Under the pieces are notes generated by a model, which did not search any database, had not been told where the DNA came from, and worked only from the letters and a program-made list of their open reading frames with translations. Below are positions 13,690-25,701 of a DNA stretch of 64,000 nt, in pieces. Both the position numbers and the translations under genes were made by a program. Origin of the DNA: Telopea speciosissima (Eukaryota; Streptophyta; Magnoliopsida; Proteales; Proteaceae); contig NC_057916.1 of NCBI RefSeq assembly GCF_018873765.1, positions 12,046,001-12,110,000 of the forward strand, in the 5' to 3' direction. How positions within the stretch are numbered: the first letter of the stretch is position 1; each line of letters starts with the position of its first letter.

Positions 13690-13922
13690 GTTTGCTGAAA
13701 TGGTATTGAGGGTGGATAGCTTTTAGGCTCAGTGACTGGCCTTCACCTAGTTGGAGTGGAATAAGTCTAAGGAGTCGAGGGTTCGACTCCTACTCCACAC
13801 CCTTCATGATATATAGTAGTACTAATACGTAGGTATAATAAGTATGGCCTTGTGCCCCCTTGTTGGTCCCTGGTAGGTCCCTCTCTGGCTCCAAGGTAGG
13901 CTTAACACGAAAAAAAACAAAA
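13690..13922 (+). mobile_element. Possible tRNA-derived SINE
   Basis: A strong pol III B-box match, GGTTCGACTCC, lies at 13780-13790. It is preceded by a weak A-box-like region (around TAGCTTTTAGGCTCAGTG, 13717-13734) and followed about 115 bp later by an A-rich tail. No cloverleaf of a functional tRNA can be folded. The A box is poor, so this may be chance or an old degraded copy. Confidence 0.4.
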
Positions 13923-15847
13923 GAAGACATTGAGGATTGCCCAATACGGTATGGATGTGTTTTTTGGATGAAAATTTTGTTTTGATCTAGAATCGATACA
14001 AATACAGCCTAATACTATCAATACCAATCAACATCCACTGATACATTGAGGATACCATGAACTAAATCCATGCCAGAGGGTGATAAACTTATAAATTTAA
14101 GGTCCAAGAGTGTGCTCCTGTACCCATCCCACCCGCCATAAAAGTAAGAAATCCCATCCCAGTTGATGCTATCTGGTGTGCTCCTATTGGCCTTCACGCT
14201 GACGTCGGGGTAACACTCCCGGACAGAAAACTCTTCCTCTAAATTTAATGAACAAAGATAGTATATAATGGTATTCCAGTAATTAGGCATCATCCAATGT
14301 ATTAATTGCATATATCTAGATTCCTTTTCTTGCCATGTAATTTGAAACGAGTACCTAACTGTCTCACCCTCCGATGATGTAATCACTTCCCAAAAGGGCT
14401 AAAAAAAACAGGTATGCCACACGGGACGGAGCTTCTGGGTAGTTTGCTAATTAAAGCAACTGTGATACCAAAAAAAAAATAAATCTTTTTTTTTGGTTGT
14501 TTGCCTGTGCCTCGTAACTGTACTACTTCTTCTCCCTCTCTCTCTCTCTCTTTCTAGTCAAAGAAATCCAATAAGAGGAGACCAAGAAGAATAAGTTGCA
14601 GTTGAGGAATAAAGAAAACCCTGAAATTGAGGACAGAGCACACTAAAAATCACTCAATCTGAACTTAAAATATTCTAACGAAGAACAACAGTGCTAAACC
14701 TCTCACGGATTCTTCTTAATTGGAAGCTTAACAGATTCACAGACCTTCACATCTGAATTGGAATAGAAAATAAAATTGTAATATGGAAGGTATAGGCACC
14801 CGGCCATTGAATAAAGAGACCAACAGAGAGGGGATGAGAAATTTATAAAGAACTACAATAGTGCTGTGTAGAAAAAAAAAATCTTAAATAGGAGAAATGG
14901 AGTGAAGAAGAAGTACCTGAAGCGCGGAAAGCTCAAAACTCCTGTAGTTCCCAGTGTTCAAATTTCTTCCTTTAGAAGAACATTCTCAAACTGTAACCGT
15001 TCAAGACTGAGAATTGCGAGGAAAGGGAACAGATCAGTAATAAAAAAATAACAATTTATCTTGAAAATTTCGAGAGAAAGAGAGAGAAAAGGAGGGCCTC
15101 CGTTCTCATCCCAACCCATCCCATCCATTCCCTGATTCCCATGAACCCATCCCTGTAGGCCTAAAAGTCACATGCCTTTCCACATCTTTCGAGGACTCCA
15201 AACATGAAATCAAAAATTTAGCTAAAGAAAATCTACTTTTTTTTTTTTGTGGGGGTTCTTCGAAATTTTCTCACCTGAATGAATTATTCTGTGTCGTACA
15301 AAACATTGAATAAAGCTCTACTTCGGTGGCGTTTCAGAGTGTGTGCTTTGGAAATTGGAAGGGTTCGATTTTACAGACTGGAAAACAGAGATGGGTTGGG
15401 ATGGAAGAAAAAGATTATGAGTTCAGAACTTATGAGATTTATAACAGAAACAAACCAAGAGCAAATTAATATTGGGGGAGATTAGAGAGATAGAGAGACA
15501 CGTGGACAAGGGAATCTATGGAGTTTAAGATACCATTTGCTGTTAGCTCTTGAAGTGAAGATAAGAAAGCTAAAACACGAAGACAAGTGGGTGGGTGTGG
15601 GTTGCTACAACGAAAAAAGCTAATTGGGGTGCGAATCCCAATCAAGGATTCAAAACTTGGAATCCGATCAGATCGGGACCAGCCAATTGGGATCCGAATC
15701 TGGATAGGAAATTCGATCCTATGACTTTCTGGGGGGCATGCACTTCAGCTGGCAAATCATTGATCAATGGAGCAAGCTGTCATTCATCGCACAATTAGCT
15801 ATTTTAGGAATGTACAGTGGTAAGGTGGGTGTTTAAGGGGTAGATAT
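13923..15847. other. Intergenic, no gene recognised
   Basis: An open frame at 14018-14386 (minus) has no recognisable domain, and part of it resembles the AGTTTTCTGTCCGGGAGTGT edge of the foldback elements near 32 kb. The rest is AT-rich with CT and A runs. A GATC-rich block lies at 15640-15720. Confidence 0.5.
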
Positions 15848-16117
15848 TAGGGTTGTAAACGGATCGGATTCGGTTCGGATAGTGCTATATCCGTATCCGC
15901 ATCCGATTAGCTATCAGACACATTCAGATAGTGTTAAACAGATACGGATACGGATACGGATCAGATATTTTATTTGTTTACATGTAAATATAACTTTTCG
16001 GATAGTTATAGTCTATCCGTATCCGCATCCGCTTAGCTTTAGGATGGATTCGGATAGTGCTAAACGGATACGTACACAGATATAGAAACGGATTTTGACT
16101 ATTCATTTACACCCCTA
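15848..16117. mobile_element. hAT-type MITE, copy 1, with 8-bp target duplication
   Basis: It is a complete 270-bp element. Ends are TAGGGTTGTAAA and TTTACACCCCTA (inverted, one mismatch). An exact 8-bp duplication, GTAGATAT, flanks it (15840-15847 and 16118-16125). The interior repeats CGGATACGGAT and its complement, so it folds extensively. It has no transposase. The 8-bp duplication and end pattern point to hAT mobilisation. Confidence 0.88.
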
Positions 16118-16125
16118 GTAGATAT

Positions 16126-17442
16126 GCCTACATGTCCACATGCCCATGGGTATTCTTTTGTAAAAACCAAAAGTTAGGTTTTCCTTTTGGACCGAGTTTC
16201 CCTAGTTCCCATTCACAGTGGAGAGGAAGAGGGCGGAAAAGGGTATCGAAACGATATTTTGGGACATACTAAAACCGTAGGAAGGGGTTTGTGAACCATA
16301 GGATGGTGGGTGAACCGTCCTCTATGGGTGGGGGGAAACTTAGTCATTTCCTTTTTGTCACCACGAAAATCAAAGTTTTGCTACGTTGATGAGTAGAAAA
16401 GACCGTATCCAGTGCATGAAGTTCCCGTTACTATGAGGCCTAAGGAGGGTAATGATGTACACAACCTTACTCTTGCTTCACCGAGACCCGTTACAAAATC
16501 CATGATAAGATTAAGCCATTAGTAAGGATTATGAAAATTATAATTGTAAAATGCAAAACCTTAAGATATTAGGTAGATAAGCTTTTTATTTAAAAAATAA
16601 GAAAAAAATAAAAAAAAAAGTAGAGAAGCTCAATTAGTATTTGAAGACATTCAAGATTTCAGGGTATTCCAGTGTGATTATTCCCAAATACTATGTATAA
16701 CCCTTCTTTTGATATGTTGATTTTTCAAAGTGGGCTATCTCATGTGACTTTGTCGGAGAAGCCTTAAGTCCCCCTCCCCTCCCCTCTCCCTACCCTAGCC
16801 TACCCAACCCAACCCTACCCTCCATTTCTCCTGCTTCTTGTGGTAGGTAGTTGTGGACCATCTACTTGTTTTCATTTAAGGTCATCATGGTCCCAATTGA
16901 ATGTCTGGATTATTTGCGGTTATCAAGGCGTTTATGGATGCCAAAGATATTGTGGAGGAGATTGGCAGTTCAAGAAGAGAGAAAAAGGATTAGAGAATTT
17001 GAAAACTTATTTCCAATGAGATTACTATGTTTTGCAAGTAGATTTTTATGAGACATGCTTTGAAACATTGTTTCAGTTAATTTTTCTTTTTTCTACCAAA
17101 ATTTAAGAAGAAGAAAAAAAATTATATACAAAAGTTGAATATAGATAGGCAGGACATAAAAGGTTATACATCATACATATATAATATGGACGGAAGCTTG
17201 GATGGGGTTCAAATTTTGTGGACGGGTAAATGCTGAGTTACTCTCACATGTCAAGTTTGCCTAAATGGATTTTGCCAAGTGGCAAAAATAGAGCTTTGAA
17301 AACCAAGACTATTGGAAATTAACTAGTAGTCCTCGGAGTAATGTAACCATGCATGTAACGAGTCAACGAATATATGGGGAATATACTTGCAAGCATCTCG
17401 TTTTACTTAGTCTAACAAATAAAAATCCCCTAAATTAATCAA
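16126..17442. other. Intergenic, no gene recognised
   Basis: AT-rich sequence with a pyrimidine-rich CCCTACCC tract near 16770-16830. The open frame at 16851-17051 has no recognisable domain. Around 17200-17340 there is a fragment with GCCAAGTGGCAAAA and CTTTGAAAACCAAGACTAT that also occurs near 47240-47300, so it is a dispersed repeat. Confidence 0.45.
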
Positions 17443-17581
17443 GGGAAAGAGAAAACTATTTGGGCGCGTGCAGTATGCTAGCCTGTCTTTCCATGGGGGT
17501 TTGGTGGTCATTTTGCCATACCCCTTGTGTCTGGGAGCAGGGACAATGCACTGCACACGCCTAAGTAATGTTCTTTCTCCC
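17443..17581. mobile_element. Mutator-type MITE with exact 9-bp target duplication
   Basis: It is 139 bp, opening GGGAAAGAGAAAAC and closing GTTCTTTCTCCC, with inverted GGGCGCGTGCAGT / ACTGCACACGCC just inside. ATTAATCAA is duplicated exactly at 17434-17442 and 17582-17590. A 9-bp duplication is typical of Mutator-like elements. Same end style as elements at 31.9, 32.2, 40.5, 43.8 and 49.4 kb. Confidence 0.85.
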
Positions 17582-17590
17582 ATTAATCAA

Positions 17591-20066
17591 AGAGTGCTTG
17601 GATAAATGTATGGCCAATCCTGCTTGGGTCTCTCTTTGGCCATATGCCTCTCTTGTTTCTTCCACCTTCTCATTTTGTTAAATACATATTCTTCTCCATC
17701 CTCTTTTAAAAAGATTATTCACTTTCATGCTGCATGGATTAAAATTTTTATAGACAATTACAAGTGAATAGGTACTTAATTGAATTAAGCTTTGAAAATT
17801 GGCATATGATTAATCAGATCGATCAAATGGTTGGAAGAGTCGAATCATGTCTATCTGGTTAAGGAATAGTGAACAAATATAGAAAAAAAATTAATGGAAA
17901 GAACAATTTACAAAACAAATGAAATGAGGAACGCTTAAGATTTAAATCATGGGAAAAAAGATCCTGTGACGATGAAGTGGGATTCCATCCTATGTCCTCT
18001 CACATAATGAGCCGTGAGATCCATATTGATACTCTCTCACCTCATGCTAAAATATGAACCCAACCCTTCTTATTGATATGATTTTTTACTTTGACATCGT
18101 GAAAGTATCTACCCTATTTTTGGTTTTTTTTTAAAAGAAAAAGAATGTTATCAAATTACATAGTATACACTAGTGCTTTAGTGCGTCTATTTCACTCTTC
18201 TCTTCTTTTGAAATTATATATCTACCCCTTAACATTGAAGGAAGGATATAGACACAGAAAGATATTAACGTAAATTGCACAACATGATAGATTTTTTTTT
18301 TTTGGGGGGCACGGGAGGTAGAACCCCTAATTTTAAGTTTAGGAGATTAAGACTTGAACGGAGATTGTCTCAAGCGACCGACCAATCCCATTTTCACGTA
18401 GAAATCCAAAGCTAGTGGGCCCAAGATGCGGAAAGGCTTAGGTCCCAAGAGCCAATTCATTATCAAAGAAGGGGAAAGGAGAGAAAGGATAGGTCCAAAG
18501 GCCACGTGAACAGCAGGATTCATCCGTGCAAGCCTATCCATTCATAAGGTGGAACGCTGTCAATAGTCACATCTGCAATGTCACATGATCCCCCCTATAT
18601 AGTCAAATCGCACATGTTGCCTTTTCCCTGACCTTTTAATTTGTTTTGTCCCTGTGGTTATGGTATGGATGTCCATCACCCTCACCTGTAATCGTAAGAT
18701 AGACCCTTGCTTAGTGGGTGGTCCATTCATGGTTTGGGAATTTGAGAGATCGGTACGACTGATCGATTCGTATCGATATAGGTAGAAGCTGGAGATCGAT
18801 ATTGATTCTTGTTCGATCCCATATCGATGAATTGGTATGGATCAATGCATACTAATGCGGATCGATCTGGATCAGTAGCGACCAAGACAGATACCAATCC
18901 CAATACAAAAAACCTAGGACCCATCAATGTCTAGTTTTCATGGTTTGAGAAATCAAAATCGAGATCTGTATTAATATTGATCTATGATGAAGACACAAAA
19001 GTTTTAAGCTATTAGGTGGAGATAATCTAATGGTATATGGAGACACACCCAAAGATCATAGATATAACGTAATAGTCCAGGAAGTACCATACTTGAGAGT
19101 TCGACCCAAAAGCTTACGATATTATGTGGATATGGCCCCAATGGTATACGGAGACATGTCCAAGATCTTAGATAATCGATAACCATCGACAATTTGGATC
19201 CTCTACTGCCAAGCTGCCCGACATGACTGTGCTATTAAAACACGATAATTAAGATGCACAATGACCGCCTTAGAGGATCTGGATCCTAACTATCAATCGA
19301 TGACTCAATACTAGTACCTCATCGATCCTGGAAGAATAATAATAGTTGATTGCGGACGCTGGGCCAGGCCAGGCCTTGGTGGGTCTTATGCTATAGCTAG
19401 TACCTAACTAATAAATAGCCTGACAAACACAAGTTAGGTCAGGCGTGGGCCTGGAAACCATCTCTAAAATGCAAGCCCACTCCAGCCCCAAATCCAGGTG
19501 GGCTCGAATGGGTTTTTGAATTTGTCACTTATCCTCCTTACAGTTGTGATTTGTGCTTTGGGTCAATGTTGATCCTTGGCCCAATACGCAAATTTAAGTA
19601 AACGTCACCACCATAGTGACACCTATATTTTCTCAAATTTACTAAGTTTCGGTCCAAGGGGGCCAATCCCAGAACCGTCCCATTTAATTTGAAAAAGGAT
19701 CGTTTTGATTATTCTCAATTGTTGCTTACAGAGATGTGGCTTAGGCATCAAAGACTCCCCTACTATTACAAACTGACTGACTTTCTAGATATAACTCATT
19801 ACCAGCTACCACATTCTCTAGCCTGAAAAATACCTTAAAAAAAAAAAATCCTTGCCAGAAAATAAGAGAAAATTAAATAAAAAATACATAAATGAATGAA
19901 AGGTAAATCTAAACAGAATGATTCTATTAAAATAGATGAAATGTGCCCTATATATATATATATATATATAAAATACTAGCAAACAGAAACAGATAAACTC
20001 TTCTTTCAATAAGTACTAATTAAAGATGATCAGAGGGAGAGAGTGATCTGGACATGGTGGACGTCC
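17591..20066. other. Intergenic, repeats only
   Basis: Contains a CATCGTGG-family block (about 17960-18110), a GATC-rich block (18740-18960) and two adjacent related units with TTCGACCCAAAAGCTTA at about 19010-19190. At 19345-19690 there is a copy of the repeat that recurs at 23065-23310 and 32480-32790. A (TA) run lies at 19951-19970. No gene recognised. Confidence 0.5.
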
Positions 20067-20913
20067 TTACTCTCCTCCTCCTGCGGCCTCTTTGACTCTT
20101 TTGAGAATAATCGTCCTGAGCACTCCATTCTTCATCTCTGCCTCGATCTGATCATCCATCTTGTACAGCTTGTAGAGCTTCTCAAGAATAACAATCCTGC
20201 AAAAATACCTGACTCCCCATCTTCCACTTTCCTCCTCTTCCTTGTAGCCTCCTGCTGCGACGTACATCATATTCTTTTCCACCGAAACCATAACCTTCAC
20301 GTCCTTCTTCTCTACGCCAGGCAGTTTGGTACTTATGTAGACCCCACCACCATTCTCCACATATTTCATATCTACTATTGGCATTGATCCAGTCTCCATC
20401 ATCTGATTCCTGTTGGAGGCCCTAGACAGTGAGGATGTGTCGATCACATCTGTCCATCGAAGAATTGAATGAGAATTAGTAAATCATAACCAATTAGATA
20501 TCATGCATCAATCATTATCGATTAATATAATATAATTAATGCATGGTAGGAAGGAAATGTGAGAAATTTTTGAAAAAAAAATAAGTAAATTTGGAACTAC
20601 CAATGCATTATTTATTATTATAAGTTAATTCTCCGTACAACAAGTACCTACCCAACAAGATACGAGAGGATGATCCATCAGAGGAGGAGACGCGGACCAC
20701 GTTGACGTTGCTCTCAAAATCATCAAAGTGAGATGATGAATTGGTGTTGAAGGCACGACGACCACGAATAGGAAAAAACAACGGTGGTTCTACTGCTACT
20801 GCAACGTCAGAACGGAGGATTGGATTGAAAAACAATTTTTTTGGGTTTTTGTTGAGGAGTACCACCGAACTAGAAGAAGCTCTCCTCCGTAATAATGCCA
20901 ACGATGAAGCCAT
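20067..20913 (-). CDS. Diverged mitochondrial-type small heat-shock protein
   Basis: ATP-independent holdase-type chaperone family. Exon 1 is 20652-20913 and exon 2 is 20067-20449; the 202-bp intron interrupts a codon in phase 1 (G|AT), giving 213-214 residues. The N-terminus MASSLALLRRRASSSS, with Arg-rich sequence up to GRRAFNTNSSS, resembles the mitochondrial presequence of plant HSP23-type proteins. The alpha-crystallin domain shows the conserved KLPGVEKKDVKV and, near the C-terminus, MDDQIEAEMKNGVLRTIILK, matching the family's consensus around GVL. ILEKLYKLYKMDD carries an insertion relative to the usual DKIYKIDE. A TATA-like sequence lies near 21021 on this strand. I infer mitochondrial targeting; divergence suggests relaxed or altered function. 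Confidence 0.8.
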
Positions 20914-20934
20914 TTTTTTGATCTTATTAATTCG

Positions 20935-20981
20935 AAAATCAAAAATCAAAAATCAAAAATCAAAAATCAAAAATCAAAAAT
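20935..20981. repeat. Period-7 tandem repeat in sHSP 5' leader
   Basis: About six copies of AAAAATC lie just upstream of the start codon of the minus-strand sHSP gene, inside its probable transcribed leader. Confidence 0.8.
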
Positions 20982-21218
20982 CGATTGATGGATGGAACAA
21001 AGGGGTAGAACAAAAACGAATATATATAATAGCAGAAGCGGTAGAGGAGGAATAATTGAGAATAAAAGGTTCGTTCTGGTTGGTTTTTTAATTACTATTT
21101 TATCGGAACCCAAGTAAATTACGATACTACTTTCTTGGAACCCAAGAAAAGGACCGAATCCTGATTACTGACGGCAGTTGTGTTTTAAGTTGGATTTAAT
21201 TTTCATATCACATTATTC

Positions 21219-21606
21219 TTATCCTTATCGTTATCGTTATCGTTATCATTATCATCATTAGGGCTGTAAACGGATCGGATTCGGCTTGGATAGTGCTGTA
21301 TCCGCATTTGCATCCAATTAGTTATCGGACGAATTCAGATAGTGCTAAACGGATACAGACATGGATACGGATCGGATATTTTATCCGTTTGCATGTAAAT
21401 ATAGCTTTTCGGATAGCTATAACCTATTCGTATCCGCATCCGTTTAGCTTTTGGATAAATTCGGATAGTACTAAATGGATATGAATACGAATACGAAAAC
21501 GAATTTCAGCTATTCATTTATACCCTTAATCATTATCATTATCATTATCGTGATCGTTATCGTTATCGTTATCATTATCATCATCATCATCATCATTATC
21601 ATTATA
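21219..21606. repeat. TTATCR microsatellite split by a MITE
   Basis: Runs of TTATCG/TTATCA/ATCATC occupy 21219-21258 and resume at 21529-21606 on the other side of the inserted 270-bp element. The flanking runs have the same composition and were evidently one tract. Confidence 0.8.
21259..21528. mobile_element. hAT-type MITE, copy 2, inside a microsatellite
   Basis: It is 270 bp long, the same length as copy 1, opening TAGGGCTGTAAACGG and closing with TATACCCTTA. The flanking octamers ATCATCAT and ATCATTAT match at seven of eight positions, but the tract is repetitive so this is weaker evidence than for copies 1 and 3. Confidence 0.82.
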
Positions 21607-22810
21607 AATACTACTTTTAAAGTTCAAACCCAATTACGATTATGAAGGTTTACTACAAATAGAATTTGATTTTTATTTGATAGTATGGGATGTTATCTAA
21701 TTCCCATACTCACCGTCTATTTTTTCGAATCATACTCCTCTCAGGTTCCCTTCCTGAACACACTACCCGGGTGGGATTAAATCGTCATTTCCACCTCCAG
21801 GAACTTGCAAGGAACCTATCTTTTCACGTTTCCTTTTGTAAGTCTACTAGTAGGAATTAATACACAAAACCTTAATAAACACCAAAATTAGGAAATTACC
21901 TAATAGATATCTCTTTTTTTTTTTGGATAAAAACCTAATAGATATCGGTTCACAAAATGGAGATACAAGGTATTAAATAGAAATTTAAAATATATAGAGA
22001 GAGAGTTGAAGAGGGGGTTTTCGGGAAGAGAGAGAAAGAGAGATGAGTGCATGAAATAGAAATTTAATAGAAACAAGAAACAAGACTCGAGAATACGGGA
22101 GAGTAGGGTTTTGGTTTTTGTTTTGTAAATATTTTCCAAATCTAATTCTAATTCCAATTTTATCTCCCATCTATAAATCTATCCCCATATTTACCATCTA
22201 TCCTTCTTTCCTCTTCCACGTCTCTTATTGTAACTCTAATAATATAATACATTGAAAACTTAGAAGTAAACCATCCTAATAAAAAAAAACAAAAAAAAAA
22301 CTCCCTAATATATCAACTCACATTGTTTCATTTATCTTTATTTATTATAACAAATGGAGTAGGCAAGTTTATATTTTATTATTTGTGGCTTTCAGTGAAT
22401 TTTAACATCATAAATATTCACAAGTGCAAAAAGGGCAAAAGTACCTCTCATAGAGTCATAGTCTATGCCTAAATTACCTTTAATTTATGGGTTGGGGTTT
22501 TTTGGTCGGTTCACCTCATATAGGAATCTTTTGATTAGTATCTTTTGCACCACACATAAATCTAATGTATTGATTTAAAATAAAAAAATATACGGTATTA
22601 TATAATAAGTATTGCATAAAAATATCAAATATATTAGGGAAAATTTCACGGACACTCCCTTACAAGTTTATCGAATATAATAGACATCCAAAAAACTATC
22701 AAAATGTTAACATTCCCTCCGACGTTAAGCACAATTAGCACCCTATAGACACCTCATTTTGTCTTTTCCTACTGGAGGATCCTTGTGACGATGATAAGCA
22801 CCCCTCAAGG
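21607..22810. other. Intergenic, no gene recognised
   Basis: AT-rich. About 21730-21830 has a CCTGAACACACTACCCGGGTG block related to foldback sequence near 33200-33385, 38500-38600 and 42930-43060. A GA/CT-rich stretch lies at 21990-22050. Open frames on the minus strand at 21900-22170 look like chance frames. Confidence 0.45.
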
Positions 22811-23062
22811 CCTAGAATTGGTATATCTGTGGATGTAGCATCAATGTGCACTGTCCAAATCTGTTTATTGAATGTCGATTCCCTTTGCCGGAGCCCAAAC
22901 CAGAGCCTCCAAATCCTCCAAGATCCCCTGAAAAAGCCAGTTCTGACCTAGACACCTTGAAACCGGGCTGACCCAGCACAAACCTGGCCCAAACATGGCT
23001 ATCGACATTGAAACCTAGGTCGACACTCAAAAGACCCCTCACCTTCCATCGACATCGAGCAC

Positions 23063-24468
23063 TAGCTAGGTCAGGCGTGGGGCTGGAAACCATCTCTAAA
23101 TGCAAGCCCACTCCAGCCCCAAAGCCAGGTGGGCTCGAATGGGTTTTTGAATTTGTCACTTATCCTTACACTTGTGATTTGTGCTTTGGGTCAATGTTGA
23201 TCCTTGGCCCAATACGCAAATTTAAGTAAACGTCACCACCATAGTGACACCTATATTTTCTCAAATTTATTAAGTTTCGGTCCAAGGGGGCCAATCCCCG
23301 AACCGTCATAACCAAACGGTCTTAAAACTAAAATTAATGTAAAATGATAGTTCCAACGTGCCAACTAGGCAAATCCAAACCATTGAATGAGAAAAAAGAC
23401 CCACAGTTTGGTCATGTGTCATATTTACGGTTCTAATTTAATTTATATTTGCTGTTTAGCACTGAAATTTGGGCCCACCTAACTTGCCACATATATAGCA
23501 GATAATACCGCACTTAATTACTGATATGCACTGGGATACAGTCCCATTGGACTGCACATATAACACCCTATATGGATTTTTTTTTTGGTACAAATAAATT
23601 TAATCATTTTTTGGTAGAACAGTAGAAGTGAAAATAAATTTATTCAGAGGAACTGGAAGGACTCATGAATGTCAAACATTGATCTTGAATTCATGGATCG
23701 GAGTTGGGCCAAACTGTCTTGCTCCACGGTGCCCTCCTTGACATGGAGTCTGCTAAGTTGTTCAACTCCCTTGAAACAAAAGAAAAAACACCATGGAGAA
23801 GTTTCACTATTTTCATAACCCTCAACAAAAATTTAAAAAGGATCATTTTGGCCAAGTATTACTCAATAACTTGAAAAAAAAAGCAAAAAAAGAGTCTTAC
23901 ATGATTATGATGTAACATTATGATTGGATTATTGGATAGGTGAGTTTTATCAATAACTCCTACCTACCGCTATTGTACAAAGTAAAAACAGTCTTCCCCA
24001 TCTCAATCGAAGAAGTTCGCTCATTTCTCCTTTATTGAATTTCACTTTAGCAATAAATTTTTTTTTATTTCATTTAAATTTAATAAAATAAATTTATAAA
24101 AATAATTTCCTTGTCATTCTTATAAAAATATTATTCACTTTTGTTGTTTTCAATTAAAAATAAGTACAACCTATAAGGGTATGTGCCACACTATAAAATA
24201 ATCCTGTATACAAGGATAACTCTCCTCCCTTGATTACAGAGGTTTTGGGGGACCGGGGGGGTTTAAAATGAGAAACTTCATGTAAGGACTAGGGAGTTAA
24301 TATACAAAAGGTTGAGTTTATATTGAAAAAAGAAAGTTACACAGTATACACAAGACACTGAATATACAATCTTAGACGTCAAAGTGCTAGAGCTCCTCTT
24401 TGATATAGATTCCAATCGTACGACAACAGAGAGCACTAGCTAGTAAACGAGTATAATGGAATAGATCT
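23063..24468. repeat. Left copy of about 1.4-kb direct repeat flanking the sHSP array
   Basis: It matches 32571-33990 in order and orientation: GGTCAGGCGTGGGGCTGG, TTTCGGTCCAAGGGG, GGGCCCACCTAACTTGCCAC, TTATTCAGAGGAA / TTATTTAGAGGAA, AAAATGAGAAACTTCATG and TAGACGTCAAAGTGCT. The copies diverge after a shared ATAGATCT. A shorter related copy of the first 250-350 bp lies at 19345-19690. No gene is seen in it. Confidence 0.8.
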
Positions 24469-24864
24469 CCACCACATAAGGTATGCATTATTGGAACGCA
24501 TTAATTAGTGCTTGATTTCGCATCTTGAGAGATAAAAATAATTATTTTTTATCATTCGAGAATATGAAATTAACTTAAAATGCATTCCAAGAATACTTAA
24601 GAATACATACCAAACACCGCACAATTGAGACTAAAACATGGATTTACCAAACCTAAAAAAAGGACTAAAACATGGAGAGTATAAAAGATCTTTGTTTGTC
24701 TTATATACAGACAGGCCAATGTCGCTTTCACAAATATTCTATATTCTAACAAACTTTGTCAGGCACACCTATTAGCAAAAGGTGTTGGCTAGTGCCAGGG
24801 TAAAATGGGGATAAAATCTCTTTTTGTTTTTTTGGGAGATAGGGTTAAGGGTAGAATGGGTAGA

Positions 24865-24890
24865 GAAAATTCTTCCTTTGCCTATATATA
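24865..24890 (+). promoter_or_regulatory. HSE-like half-sites and TATA box, unit 1
   Basis: GAAAATTC at 24865-24872 fits two of the alternating 5-bp modules of a heat-shock element (GAAnnTTC). A TATATATA box follows at 24883-24890, about 40 bp before the ATG. The arrangement repeats in units 2 and 3 (TATA near 25662 and 26442). In unit 4 the box reads CTGTATACAG and is probably weakened. Heat induction is inferred, not shown. Confidence 0.45.
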
Positions 24891-24928
24891 GTAATCTGCC
24901 CGTTCAATAATTCCAAAAACATTGTAAA

Positions 24929-25382
24929 ATGGGATTTTGGCTCTCTAGGGCGAGGGGGAATACTATAGTTGCTGTCTCAGCTTTGCTCTCTATTGATGTT
25001 GGTCAGTCGGTCAGGAAAGTCGATGCTCTCTGGTTCAAGGAACCTGTTTGGTGTGAGAAAGTTTAGTGTAGGTGATGATGTAGTGCCCGAGACTCCTCCC
25101 TCTCCCGGCTTTGATTGGGCAACCGGTCATCATCTTCATTGTTATGACTACGCTGTAGAAGGTAAGTTTTATATTGTATTTAGATTAAACACGTTCATAT
25201 TTACATAATAATCCCTATTCAAAATATATTTAATTTTTTTTTTGGCAGAGTGGTTTGACGTTTTCAATACCGCCGATGATCGGACCGTTGTCATCAAAAC
25301 AACGGGCGGGTATTTAATCTATCACGTGGCAAATAGGACTTTGTGGGTAACGGGCGGGTATTTAATCAACATTAGTAAGTAG
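24929..25382 (+). pseudogene. sHSP-array unit 1, frameshifted first exon
   Basis: ATG at 24929 opens MGFWLSRARGNTIVAVSALL, but compared with unit 2 the exon lacks 11 bp after GTCGAT. This shifts the frame and gives a TAG at 25064-25066 (about 45 residues). The rest of the exon, the donor GTAAG (near 25162) and the acceptor (near 25250) are preserved, so splicing may still occur. In the second exon the usual Cys codon TGC is TGG. The tail is the substituted ACGGGCGGGTATTTAATC sequence, present twice. Probably non-coding or decayed. Confidence 0.75.
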
Positions 25383-25701
25383 TAAGAGACTAAAACATGG
25401 ATTTACCAAACCAAAAAAACAAAGGAAAAAAAAAGGACTAAAACATGGAGAGTATAAAAGATCTTCGTTTGTTTTATATATAGACAAGCAAATGTCGCTT
25501 TCACAAATATTCTATATTCGAACAAACTTTATCAGGCACACCTATTAGCAAAAGGTGCTGGCCAGTGCCAGGGTAAAATGGGGATAAAATCTCTTTTTGG
25601 TTTTTTGGGAAATAGGGTTAAGGGTAGAATGGGTAGAGAAAATTCTTCCTTCCCCTATATATAGCAATCTGCCCGTTCAGTAATTCGAAAAACATTGTAA
25701 A

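Noticed and set aside
13770-13800. Functional tRNA gene
   Set aside because: The B box is good but no acceptor stem, anticodon arm or clear A box can be paired.
14018-14386. 122-residue minus-strand protein
   Set aside because: No domain recognised, and one part resembles foldback-element ends; likely a chance frame across transposon debris.
22812-23159. 115-residue minus-strand frame with Gly-rich segment
   Set aside because: It overlaps the repeated sequence shared with 19.4 and 32.6 kb and is not kept open in those copies.
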